Below are positions 32,758 to 44,600 of a stretch of 64,000 bases of DNA, piece by piece. Origin of the DNA: Panax quinquefolius (lineage: Eukaryota > Streptophyta > Magnoliopsida > Apiales > Araliaceae); NCBI GenBank assembly GCA_020205615.1, contig CM035151.1, forward strand, positions 48,374,666-48,438,665. Reading direction: 5' to 3'. Every line of letters begins with the position of its first letter. Position 1 is the stretch's first letter. The notes beneath the pieces were generated by a model. It was given only the letters and a program-made list of their open reading frames with translations, had not been told where the DNA came from and searched no databases. The position numbers were made by a program, and so were the translations under genes.

Positions 32758-33243
32758 GAAGAGATGTTGTGTCGCCAGAGTTCCGGAGGCGAAATCGGAG
32801 ATGAATTAGCCCAACAACTTCTCTGTTTGAACCAAGAAGAGAAAGATGAATAGCTCATTTAAGTTTTAACTCCTCATGAAGTCATAAGGTCATACACAAC
32901 TCATTCCCCTATATAAGTAAAATTAAACAGAGATAGGCCCATTATTATTTGGCACCGCCACGCTTCCCCATCTTATGCTCTTCCCGACTAGCTAGTACTT
33001 TCTAGTAGGGTTTAGTGTGCTCTGGCGACTAGTATTCTAAAGAGGCTTTAGTGTGATGTTAGGTTATTCTGGATATCCGAATACCTATTTTTAAAATTAT
33101 ACCCGAAATCGAATCTCGAAAATTAAATCGGATATAACCGAAATTAGGAAAAAAACCGAAAAACCGAAATAATTCGGTTAAAAAAATTCGGTTGTGTTCG
33201 GTAATTCGGTTTTATCCATTTTTTGCTCACTCCTAGAAACAAC

Positions 33244-33749
33244 AATAATTTAAAATATCAACGCAGCAATTATTGAACCAATAAAATAAAATATTAAACA
33301 AGATAATTCTTTGTAATAATTATTGAGTAAGGCCTTCTTACGTAAGAATCAATAATTCAATCATACCGCGTCTGGTATCTTCTTCTTGTGCAACCAGCGT
33401 ATTCACGTATTTTAACCACCGTATTCCAACGATTGTTAATTGGTAATAATTACTGTGCATTATTTATAAAACTCAAACTTTGTCGTTTTCTTTATCCGAA
33501 GCTTATCCAGTTATGGAGCCCACAATGGTCACAGCGGCTAGTCTTACAAATATTCTCCGGCGGAAAAGAATATTCCACAACCAAACGAATATTCCCCGAC
33601 AAAATGAATATTTTATAACCACTTGCTTATTTTGCAAAATTTTGCATATTTTACCCATAACCAAAGTATTATATCAAATTAATACCTTATTATTCACAAT
33701 AATAAATAGAAGAAATTCGATTTTATTTATAATAAGTTGGGGTCTTACA
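33244..33749 (-). repeat. R1 5' LTR, outer end
   Basis: The LTR text resumes after the hAT and ends GTTGGGGTCTTACA at 33749. Beyond it, unrelated AT-rich DNA begins, so this is the right edge of R1 and of the whole nested cluster. Its TSD would be ACTTT (33750-33754), but the partner copy is outside the window or lost. Confidence 0.88.
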
Positions 33750-34089
33750 ACTTTAAAATCAAAATTGTTATTTTATATTATTGTTATTAGAAAATGACTT
33801 TTTGTATGAAATATTAAAATTATGAAATAGGACATTTTCTTATAATTGAGTGGGTATGATCTAATAATTCAACTTCAACAATGTTTTTTTATTTCAAATT
33901 AGGTCATTACATGGTCAAAATATTTAAATATTATTTAATATTATAATCATTTCATCTAAAATATAAGATCTTTGTTGACTTTTTAATAATTAATGTATAT
34001 TAGAAGTATACAAATGTCTATCAAAATTTTAATAAAAAGTTTATAAAAGTTTGTCACTTATTTCATGAAGTCTTTAAAAATAATTTTAA

Positions 34090-34265
34090 AATCTTTAAAA
34101 GTTATTAAAATCCACAAACTCTATACAAATCATTATTTAAAAAAGTATTTAAAAATCATTATTAAATACACCTCCTTAAAAATCTATAAAAATTATTAAA
34201 ATACACAAACTCTATAAAAATCATTACTTAAAAAATATTTAAAATTATTATTGAATACATCCTAC
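34090..34265. repeat. Two-unit tandem repeat, AT-rich
   Basis: Two units of about 88 bp (34090-34177 and 34178-34265) share strings such as CACAAACTCTATA, AAATCATTA and AAATACA. The surrounding 33750-34089 is AT-rich and shows no gene. Confidence 0.7.
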
Positions 34266-35105
34266 TAGGTGTGAGCATGAGTGCGGTTTGGTGCGGTTTG
34301 AAGTCCAAATCAACCTTTTAGGCTTTTCAAGTGCTTTTTAAAAATTCAAAACCGCACCAAACCTCAGGATTAAAATTGGTGCGGTGCGATTTTAAAGTGT
34401 GTGCGATCTTGGTTTTAATTGGTGCGATTTTGCCCAAAACCAATTGAAATAACAAAAAGTTTAAGCCTTCAATAAAATTTAACATAAAATTTACATCGAC
34501 GATTAACTTAGTGATAAAATCGACAATGAATTATATCAAGCATACTTTAAAACTAAAATATGCGCTTATATAAAACAATCGGAGACCATATATTCGATAA
34601 CAAATGAAAATATTTATCTAGTTTCTCCAAAATTAAAAAGTATATATCAAGATAGAATAAAATATATTACGGGAGGACTAAAAATAATCTATTAGACTAT
34701 TACAATTATAGCATTGACATTAACCAATGCATCAAGTGCTCGAGCCCTCAACTATAAGCCCCTCCAATAACGCGTCAAACAAATTCAAAATTCCAAAACC
34801 CAATCTTAATTTTTACTCTATAACCTCTAACATCTTCTTTCAATTGGAGAAAAAATGACAATGCAAGACCTGGGATTTTCTCTCGAAATTGCTCAAGTGA
34901 AAAGTAACTTTAGAATTTACTAGAGATAATACATACATACACACACACGTAGTGCGGTTTGGTTTTATGCGGTTTGGTTTGGCTAAGCTAACCAAACCTG
35001 GCTAGAATTTGGTTATCCAACCTAAAAATCTCCACATACGCCTAATCATTAGGTGCGATTTTTAATTGGTGTGGTTAGATGCGATTTTTGAATGCGGTTT
35101 GCCCA
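34266..35105. mobile_element. Degenerate hAT-like element with GGTGCGGTTT repeats
   Basis: The left end TAGGTGTGAGCATGAGTG resembles hAT termini (compare TAGGAGTGAGCA in the element ending at 33235). Subterminal strings GTGCGGTTTGG and GGTGCGATTTT recur at 34280-34440 and again at 34955-35105 in mixed orientation. I found no clear right terminus or 8-bp TSD, so the right limit is approximate. A CA-rich microsatellite lies at 34930-34950. The element ends only about 380 bp before the PP2A gene start. Confidence 0.5.
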
Positions 35106-35486
35106 ATTTTATTTTCTTCACTATATCGTGCTAAAATTAACGGAAACATACACCTCTAAACTTGTCACGTTCCCTTCACGTGACAAATACATCTCTCCAT
35201 CACTAGCTCTCTCTCCCCCTTTTTTTCTCCTCTCTCATTCCCAAGGGTTTCGTGGCTTCGAATCTGTTGCAAATCGTTCTTAAATTTGGCTAATTGGATC
35301 CCTAATAATTTCATTTTTTAGGTTTGTGAAAGCATCGATTTTCTCAAGAATTCGATTTGTTATACAAGGGATTGAAGTGCTTGATTCAATGAAAGCCAAT
35401 GTGATGTGAGCTGTTGTTTGTTTGGTATCTGAGATCCGAAAAGAGTATCAATTTTGTGGACGAGAGATTGAATTTAGGGGTTTGAG
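35106..35486 (+). promoter_or_regulatory. Presumed core promoter and 5' UTR of the PP2A B'' gene
   Basis: The stretch lies between the hAT-like repeat and the start ATG. A pyrimidine-rich tract (CTAGCTCTCTCTCCCCC and neighbours, 35200-35245) is typical of plant 5' UTRs and transcription starts. CACGTGAC at 35174-35185 contains the G-box core CACGTG. A sequence ATTTTTTAG|GTTTG near 35320 could be a 5' UTR acceptor, but this is unproven. There is no in-frame upstream ATG close to the start. Confidence 0.5.
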
Positions 35487-35636
35487 ATGGATGTGGATTT
35501 TAACGGCGATGTGGGGTGTCTCGACGCCGAATTGTTGCAGCTGCCGGAGGTTTCTCCTTTGGCCATCAAATCAAATCCGTATGTTGCCGAGAAGCTGTTT
35601 GAACAATGGCTTTCGCTCCCTGAGACTGCACCGTTG
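35487..35636 (+). CDS. PP2A B'' exon 1
   Basis: Residues 1-50, from [20 protein letters not shown] to SLPETAPL. The start ATG matches the family's N-terminus and is followed by the conserved [17 protein letters not shown] segment. The donor is TTG|GTAAAA, phase 0. By chance the first intron bases also encode VK, as does the start of exon 2. Confidence 0.92.
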
Positions 35637-38600
35637 GTAAAAATCTCAACCCTTGATAATAGTGAGCGTTGAATTGTATTTATTGAGGGATATGTGTTTG
35701 CCATTTTGAGTAACTAAATGAATCAATTTGAATTTTGTGTTGAAAATAAATTGTGAAAAAATGTAGTGAGAAGGAAACTGGTAAAAGGATTCCTGGTTTA
35801 TAAGATGACTATATGTATAATAACTGCCGTCACTGTATATAATTTGGGTCAAACAAAGGAGGAATTCCATTTTGTTGATTAGAAGATTGTACCCTTGTGT
35901 AGCAGAGGGTAAAAAGTTGTTTGTCGTTATACCATGTGAGCTAATAATAGCATCTAATGTAGAGAAGGATGCATTAAGCAGTTTCTGTAAGAGTCTTAAA
36001 TTAAGTGGGCATCTTTTGCGATTTGTGAATGCTATTTATCAAAATCAGAAAGAAAAAAAGTGGGTATCATTTGTGATTAGATTCATTGATGGAGAAACAT
36101 AGTTTACTCACCATAGTATAGTAGGGAAAGAGAAAGATGATGAATAGAAACGAACAAATTGAAACTAGGATGCCATGCATGTTCTAACTACTATCGAAAG
36201 GAAAAAGAAACTAACTTAACTGCAGTTAGGAATGTCCAAACTCATCGCAATTATGACACAGGTCTGTAAGATAGAAATGTTGATGATGTAGGTTAGCTCG
36301 ACGTATGGTTTTCCAGGTTTTGTTTTGATACTAAGAGGCAAGAGCTGGATGAATATGAGGAGTTTTTGTTTTGTGAAAAGGTCTAAGAAATGGCTCAGGT
36401 TGAGGTTTGCTTAAGCACCAAAAGGTGAAAGCTTTGAGGCTATTCTGAAGTGATTGGAAGAGTACTGTAGAACAATAACTTAGGTTCTATTATGCTTGAA
36501 TGCCCTAAAAAAAACGCTAAATGTTTTCCAAAAGTTAGTTTGTTACCCTGAACTAAACATTTGTGCACATTGGACCCTTAAGTAAAGTTAATTGTACCGA
36601 TTGAATCTTATCTTCTAATTGAGCTAATTGACTAAGGGCGTGTCATGGTTTAAAATGTGCATTTAAGGTAGTTCAGTTAAAATGTGCCACAATTTTTAAT
36701 GAAGAGTTTAAAACGCCTGGGCATTTCAATAAGGTTCAATTGACACAAACAAGTATTTAAGTGTATTTCATCATTAAATGTTCAGGGTTTAAAAACTAAT
36801 TCTTTATTTATTTAGTTTATTTATTTTAATGGCATTTTTTTATTTGTTTAGGAGTTTAGGGCTTGAGAGATTGATTGGATCATTGGACTTTGTAAGTAAT
36901 GAACTTAAATTTTTCAAAGAATGTTTTTCTGGTTTACAAGTATAAATTGCATAAGTTCATGAAGAGAAAGAGAAGAGGAAGAATTTCTAGGAACCACTTT
37001 TAGATTCCCATAGGTCAAACCTAGGTCTGGGCACTTGGAGTTGCACATCCCAATGTAAAGAAAAACTCAGTTATTGGGAGAAATCTGTATTACTTGCTCT
37101 TTTAGAATTTGGTTCTATCCCAATTTGAACAACCAGACTGTTATTATCTTCCCTACTTTGTTTCTTTCTGCTGAATTTTTTCTAAAACAAAATCTTTTCT
37201 CGAAACTAACCAATGGAGTAGTGGAGACGGGAGAGCTTACTCTAGCAATTCTGCATGTTTGACCAAGACGTGCTATCGAATCCAGAAGAGAAATACTGAA
37301 TGTCTTGAAAGACATACTTCTTACCAGGTTTTAGTGCTTTGGTATCTTTTCCTTTATTGTGAGACAGGATATTTCCTTGTTTCTTTTTGGGTCTCCGTCA
37401 TGGGTGTTTATGGGGTATTTATGTGTCTATGTAGAGATTAGAGGGTTGTTTTCTTTCGAGTGTTTTCTTTCCATTTCCTCTTGTTGTAGGGTGTGTGGAC
37501 TCTTGTCCCATATGCTATATTCCATCTTTTAAGTTAATTCTTTTTATCTCAAAAAATTAGACAAAGAGGAATGCTCGGAGTTTATGTGACCAGTACATAT
37601 CCTTTCATCTCTTTTGGAACAGCGTAAGTATCCTAGTTTCTTACTGGTCTTGAATGATGGGTGTTTTTGGTGGGTTTTTGTTTTCAGATTTACAAAGGGA
37701 TCTAAGGGCGTTGTATTTTCCACTTTTCTAGTGTAGGATGACTTTCATCCTCCGCGCGTCAATTTAACTATGTCTTTCCTAATAAAATATTCTTTTTCTA
37801 TAAAAAAAAATAATATCAGAATATGATATACACTAGCTGGGTCCCGTGCCTCCGACACTGTATGGACGGTGGGATTTATTTCAAACTTTGAACGGCTCAG
37901 ATGATTTATTGAGTGAGCGGGAAATTTAAAATCATTTGTATTTTATTAGATAGATTGAAAATTTTAATTTTTGTGTTTCCACTCTGGTTTTTACTCTTAG
38001 GATTTTGTAACATCAATGGAAACCTTCTTAAATTATTGTAGTGTTCTAAAAATCCTTGTAGGCGTCAACCTAGTAAGAATCAGAACTTTACCACCTGAAT
38101 TTCCGCCTAGGCAATCTAGGCCCTTTTAAAAGGCCTTTTTTCCTTGCTGATTTTTATGTGAAAGCTCAATCAAATAAGCATTATTACTCAACAAAGTTAG
38201 GTAGATTGAAGAATTGTGTATCAAATGATCATGGTTTGTTTTCTAATTTTCTTTAGCATTTTGGAGAATTTGAGGTAATTTGACTAATTTATTTTTATCA
38301 TATTAATAAATTATATTGTAATGATGCTTGAAATGAATTTGTATTACTTTTTTCAAGATTGTTTCTTACTATGTTTTTATGTACAAGTTACAATCTTTAT
38401 ATGTAATACTCCCTGTCCCCAAAAGATAGCTTAAGGACAAACTTCACACAAATTAAGGTAGTTAAATAAGAGTAGAGAGTATAAATTTACCCATTTTGCC
38501 CTTGTATGGGTATGTGTGTGTTAATTGCTTTAATTGACGCTTGAGTTTGTGGCGAGAGAGTGAATTAATTTGATACATTCATTTGGGATGTGGTTGATTT

Positions 38601-41600
38601 ATTGTTTGACTAAGATATAATATCTCCAAGGATAAGTTAGTCATGTAATATTTTATCCTGTTGAATATGTACTTTAGACATGATTTTGTGGACAGATTTT
38701 TTGTCACTTAAGCCATCCTTTTGGGGACGGAGGGAGTATTTATAGTTATATAAAAATATCAAAAAATAACTGCCCAGGAAGACACACAGCTTAGGCGGCT
38801 TGTCTTCTAGGTCCGCCTATCAATTTTTTTAGAACAATGAATTATTGTGCTTACTGAGCTGTCCCAAAATTTTTTAATATAAATTTTGTCAATTCCTATT
38901 AAAAAAATACAGCAACAATTGAGGAAAACCTCTTTAGTTTATTACAGGAATACACTTGCTTCTTTCCGTGCTATTTCCTCCTTGTTCCAGGTATATATGG
39001 AACATTTGAATCTAATCATCTGTAAAGAAGATATATTCTAAAAGTTTGTTTCTATCATCTCTTGTGAAAAGTGAAGATTCATATGCAATTAAACGCCTCT
39101 TGAAAAACAGAAGTGTTCCTGAAGCCAAAAAGGCCTTAATACGAGAAGGAACCAGAAAATAAATATCAGAGATCTATATAATCCCATAGCATCCTGTGAT
39201 AATACGTGCAAAATTATTTATTCTATGAATTTATTAATTTTACTGGAAGTTGATACTTGGACCCAAGAACTAAAACCAAAAAGCGTACTGAAACTTTTCC
39301 TACCGAGCCTATTTTTAAGAGTCAGAATATTTTATAGAATAAAGTTTGCTAGGAAAAAGATCCAACCCTAGTAATGAAAAAAATGTATAAAATGTTGATA
39401 TGAAAAAGTGCCAATCGGAAGTCATTGCTTAAATCAGCAAATTGGGGCTTCTTTGGATGTCTTCATGCAATATTAGTCTTCTCGTATGTAAACTGTAAAA
39501 TATGTTTGCAAATAATTGTGTCGTGAAACATGCTAGATCTATATGTTTCTGGAGAGAGACCATGGAGTTTGATAATGATTTGTCAAAGGTTAAGGTGGTG
39601 TTGCCATGATGTCTCGTTGGTTATAATGGTGCTTTTGTTAACGAGTATGTAGTGGTGTGTCATGTCTTTGATGCGACATAGTTAGGAAAGATTGATGAAC
39701 TAATGTTTAGACCTTAGTAATGGAATTCTCTATGTGCAAGTGCCTGGTACCTGATAATATAGATAAAAACATCATGTGGTGAAGAGGTGCCAAGAATTTA
39801 CTGAGAATGAATGTTGAATTACACACCCACACACACTCGGTTACCTTTTGATAAAGCTGAGATGATTTTTTTTGGATATTGCCTTGCTGCATGCCTTCTT
39901 TTGATAGAATGTTAGATTTGGAGGAATTCAGTTGATATATGATGAAATCATAGATTGGTGTCAGTTGACATGTTTGATCATGGTAATACCCTTTTACTAT
40001 TAATGCGAAGTACTGTCTGTAAGCCACCATAATTATACTGGTTAAATAAATAATAGGAATGCGTCTTAGTCTGTTATTCATTAGTTATCCAGAACTGCAA
40101 CATTCCTTGTCCAACGTACTATTTTCAATAAATTATAAATTGTTTGTTGGAAGTTTGATTTCCAGATTATCAAATAAAAATATAGAGGAAGGATTTGATT
40201 TAAGAATATCTGTGGGAAGGGGAGGGTAATTGTGACGCCCCCAAAATCTGGGTACCTTCAATCCCCGGATATGTTGCTACACGGTACAATTCATCCACAC
40301 CCATACATCTATATAATCTTAACAACATGAATGTAATTATTAATTATTACGTACATATCCTAACAAATCCCAGGGTCTAAGACCTTTAAGTACATCTTTG
40401 ACATCTCATATTATAACATAATATTACATAATATCCGTTCATCTTTCCTTTTTCTGTCCTTACTGGATCCTTAAATATGATCGATAAAATATTTCAACTT
40501 CTGTCTAGCCGAAATCAAAACAATTTAGTTTGGATAGCTCTACTTAACATCAATAATATTTCTAAGATTTATAATGAAATTGATAAAATATTTCAACTTC
40601 TGTCTAACTGAAACAAATGGCATTGACACCTTCTAAACATAGTTGTCATGGCGTCGTCTAGGCGACGACTAGGCGTCCTGGCGTTGGAGAAGGGTAAGGC
40701 AACGCCTTGGACGCCGAGCCGCCAAGGCTCATACATTGGTAGCAAGCCCAAGTTAAGTGATTAAGTCATTTTTTTACCATGAGTCATCATAACCATGAAC
40801 TTTTCCAATTACCCAAGTGACTTAACCCATGACCTTAACCTAACTCACGACCCTACTCCTTTGATTGAGAGGAATGCTCATAGTTGATGACTTTGTTTGA
40901 GTTATGACTAGAAACAGAGTAGTGACTGTGTTAGTTATTATGTTTTGGGTTTTAGAGTATATAAAATTTTATTGTGTAACATGCTTCTGAAATAAAACAA
41001 ATAATATATAAATTGCACATTGTTAACGACTTGTCGCCATGGCGGGCGCCTTATTGCCTAGGCGTTCTGGCGGTCAACTACCGCCGCATCCCATTTTGGC
41101 GCCGTGACAACTATGCTTCTAAATAGTTCATGCGGACAAAACTTTGAAGCTTAAAACATTTCATAACATAGCATTGCTTAACACTTATACAAATTCTAGA
41201 AGATTTGTATAAGTTAAAGAATTTATGCAACATATAATCATTGAGTAAATTTGATCTTCAAACATTTCAAATCATTCATAAGAACATAGTCAAATGAATG
41301 TAAAAACTTGCACACAATAATCATTGTACAAGGTTAGAAAATTTGCCTTAAGCATTCGTTAATAGTTTACGCTATCTTGCTTTTCAATCGTCCTACATAA
41401 TATCATTCACGACAACACACCAATTAGTCAATTAATCAAACATCAATTAACTAACTAAAGCTAGACAAAATCATTACTTATTAACACTTATTGGATAAGA
41501 GGTCTTAATGGGGGAGACAAGCAATTAATGCTTTGTCTACTTAAGCTCAAAATTTTCCATTTATGGTTAAGTGACTCACCACTTTGTCCATCCCCTCCCC

Positions 41601-44600
41601 TTAGGCTTGATCCCCTTGCCCAAATTGGCCCTCATTTGGTCCTCTTGCTTTAATTTCAATTTCATTTAGGCTTCATTTCATCCCACTTTGTTTTGGCTCC
41701 AAGACTTTAGGTTTTGACCCTAAAGATCAAGCCTCGGCTCAACCCTAACCAAGCCTCTCAAACCTTAGGCTCAACACTAGCCAAGCCATCCAAACTCTAT
41801 GCTTACTTGGCTCGGTTACTTCCAAACTTAGTTTTATTTCTAGTTAGCTTTTCTAGCTTTTACGTTTAGTCAAAATATTGACTTTCACGTTTCGTAATTT
41901 CGATTACGCTTTCCGTCCCCATTTCTTGAATAAACGTTATGTTGTAATTTGAAAAAAACAAAAAGGCGTTTTTAGCGTGAATGTCATTTTTTCGTTTTTT
42001 CTCGGATTTTTTCTTCTTCTTACGAACTCCAAACACACATTCACTTACTGGACACATATCTAGGTCATAACACAAAATAATAATAATAAAATTTCATTTC
42101 ATTTAATTATTATTCTTAAACCTATTTACAAGGTTAATCAATCTTCACGATTGTTACAATAATCATCCATGCTAACATATTAACTTATATTGAAAAGTCT
42201 ATACGCACTCCTTCCTGGTCTTTCAAAAGTATTTCTAGATTATCTTTTTTATTGATTTCTTTTTGCTTAAATATGGAAGTCAACTTATTTAACAATTATG
42301 TTTTTATATGGGTGCAGGTAAAATCTTTGCTTAACAATGTTAAGGCAGGTGTTCCTCTAAATGTGTCTGGATCATGTTCGAGCCCAAATGCTGCTTCAAC
42401 CAATTCATTACCTTCCATGTTTCCTGCTGGCAGTGCACCTCCACTTTCACCAAGAAGTTCATCTGGTTCTCCTCGTATTGTGAAACAGAGAGCAGGCCCT
42501 TCTGTTTTAGGTTCTCCTTTAAAATTAGTGAGTGAGCCAGTCAAAGAGTTGATACCTCAGGTTCGACTATGCTGGTTTATACTCCACTGGTTTGTTTGTT
42601 ATGTTGAGACTGTTTCTGTTGGTCAGTGTTTAGCTTGTAGATATTGGTTTTATGATCTTCCCATATTAATTGAAATGCTTGCCCTGATTGCAGTTTTACT
42701 TTCAAGATGGTCGTCCAGCTCCAAATGAACTAAAAGAACGATGTTTGTTTAGAATTAATCAGTTTTTTTATGGTCATATGGATGGACTTCAAGTAAATGG
42801 TGAGATATACTTGAAAATTTCGTGGTGTTAGATTGAAGACTGATCTTGTTGATTTGCTTAAAACTCTCTTTTGAGGAATCTCAGTAATTTTCTCTTATAT
42901 TTTTTCATATTGGATTTCAGAATTTAAACCAGTTACGAAGGAAATTTGCAAGTTGCCATCATTTTTCTCCACTGCCCTTTTTAAACAGATTGATTTGGAT
43001 TCCACAGGAATTGTTACCAGGTTTGAAATTTTTATTAATGTTTCTTATACTCTCCAGTTTCATCTCATTTTTGACATTTTTTGTATATTTTTTTCATTAT
43101 AAGTTTTTTTTTGTTATATATAATATTTGTATTTTTATAATAATCTGTTAGCATTCATTTTGTGAATAGGAAGTTTAGGTAGGTTGCCTGATAAGTTTGT
43201 TTGATCATCAACTATGTGACTAATTCTATAATAGAAGTATGGAATAATAGTTTTTCCATCAGTGCCTGTAGTTGCTAGGCAGAGCTCTGTTGTGTTAGTT
43301 TTGGGTTTGGCATCTCATGAGTGCTGTCTGAATCTGTCAGAAGATTCAGAACATTGTTGGAGGGTTGGGCAAGAGCGGAATATGGGAAAGAGCAAAGAAG
43401 ATATGAGCAGTAGCCTCAGATAGCCTGATACAGAGTTATGTAGGGAAAGATACAGGAGACAATATTTTTTTTTGGTTGGTTGTTTGTCTTTTTTTTGTTT
43501 TGTAATTTAATGATTCTTGGCACCAATATCCAGCAATTAGTGTACCTCTTCTCAGCAGTGGCGGAACCAGAAACTTTTGAAAGGGGGGTCAAAATATACT
43601 TGCAAAATAATGACGGCGACGATACGAGTTACAATGGCGGCAACCGGCGACACAATATAATAGCAGCCATACTAAATACCAACGTCTTAAAGATAAGCAA
43701 ACTAATAGTAACATTAAATAATAGGGAGCACTATATGGTCTCAAAAAATTTCCCATTACAAATGATTTTTTTTTTAGAAAATTGTATCTTTAAATAATTA
43801 ATTAAAAGCCTTCAAACTATAATCTTTGCTGCAAACTTAATGCAGATTTCTATTTATTTCATTCCAAATAAACTTTTAACTATAAAAAATACAAATATTT
43901 ATATGGTGAGAGAGAACTAACCACACCCTGTCCAACTCTAGCACCCCACCCATCAGGAACACCACTTAAAAGACCGAAACTTGTTCCACTTGCTCATACT
44001 GGTTTTACCCAAAATCACCGCCCCGGCATTCCTCAACCGCTCCACCACCCGTGGTGTTCAGTTTGTCTTTGGTACCAATCGCGTCCTTCAGGAGCATCGG
44101 AATACCGTGCAGCTCACCCAATGATTCACCGTCCCCTATTCCTACTTCTTTCTCTCTCCTCATCGGCCACGTCGGCGAGAATTTGGGATTGACCTCGATG
44201 ACGGCGCGAAGCAGGGGATTGAGGGTTTGAATCTGGTGCAAGTAGAAATCAACGACTCGTACGCGAAGAAGAACTGAAGAAGACCGGCGCCGGCGCCTGG
44301 CTGGCTGCGGCCGCCCCCTGCCCCCGCCCCTCCCTCTAGTTCTGCCTGGACAGCCTCCCTACCGGGGTCAGATGCCCCCGCCCCCACCTAGTTCCGCCTC
44401 TGCTTCTCAGGGTATCTAACAATATGTAGATAGGTAGCTTGTTTTTTTGGTATGTGTATTTCATGTCCCTGAGGTGGCCCTTCTTTGGATCTCTAATAAG
44501 TACAACTACTTGTATAACAATTTGTATGTATAATTCATTAGGGCTGTTCACCGGTCGGGTTGGGCGGTTTAGAAGAGAGTTTATAACCCAAACCAATGAT

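Larger units (their letters stand above)
29678..33235. mobile_element. hAT-type DNA element with captured sequence
   Basis: The ends are imperfect terminal inverted repeats: TAAGAGTGATCATTCGG on the left and the reverse of TAGGAGTGAGCAAAA on the right. Both lie next to an 8-bp TSD, GAAACAAC (29670-29677 and 33236-33243), the hAT signature. Many subterminal ACCGAAT/CGGTTA strings lie at 29690-29820 and 33090-33225. No transposase is present. Without the solo LTR inside (30154-32757) it is about 950 bp. Its middle is GC-richer than the ends and holds an open frame, so it may have captured gene sequence. Confidence 0.85.
1951..33749 (-). mobile_element. R1: host Ty3/gypsy retrotransposon of the nested cluster
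   Basis: Read on the minus strand, the order is 5' LTR (33749 to 17697 with insertions removed), primer binding site, gag, zinc knuckles, protease, reverse transcriptase, RNase H, integrase. This is the Ty3/gypsy order. The pieces are 17697-19591, 29548-29677 and 33244-33749 (LTR, together about 2.53 kb), 16500-17510 (gag), 8457-9102 (knuckles and protease), 7167-8441 (RT/RNase H) and 1951-3228 (RNase H/integrase). Insertions separate them, most with matching TSDs. The pol sequence keeps long open stretches but has stops and frameshifts in gag and RT. The integrase C-terminus and most of the 3' LTR are lost at the copia junction. Confidence 0.88.

Noticed and set aside
34266..35105. Functional promoter elements in the GGTGCGGTTT repeats upstream of the PP2A gene
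   Set aside because: The repeats look like hAT subterminal repeats. I see no support for regulation.
35872..36102. 76-codon open frame in intron 1
   Set aside because: No known motif, no matching splice sites and no place in the conserved B'' protein. Probably chance.
39707..40081. 124-codon open frame on the minus strand in intron 1
   Set aside because: No recognisable domain and no promoter or splice context. AT-rich sequence gives such frames by chance.
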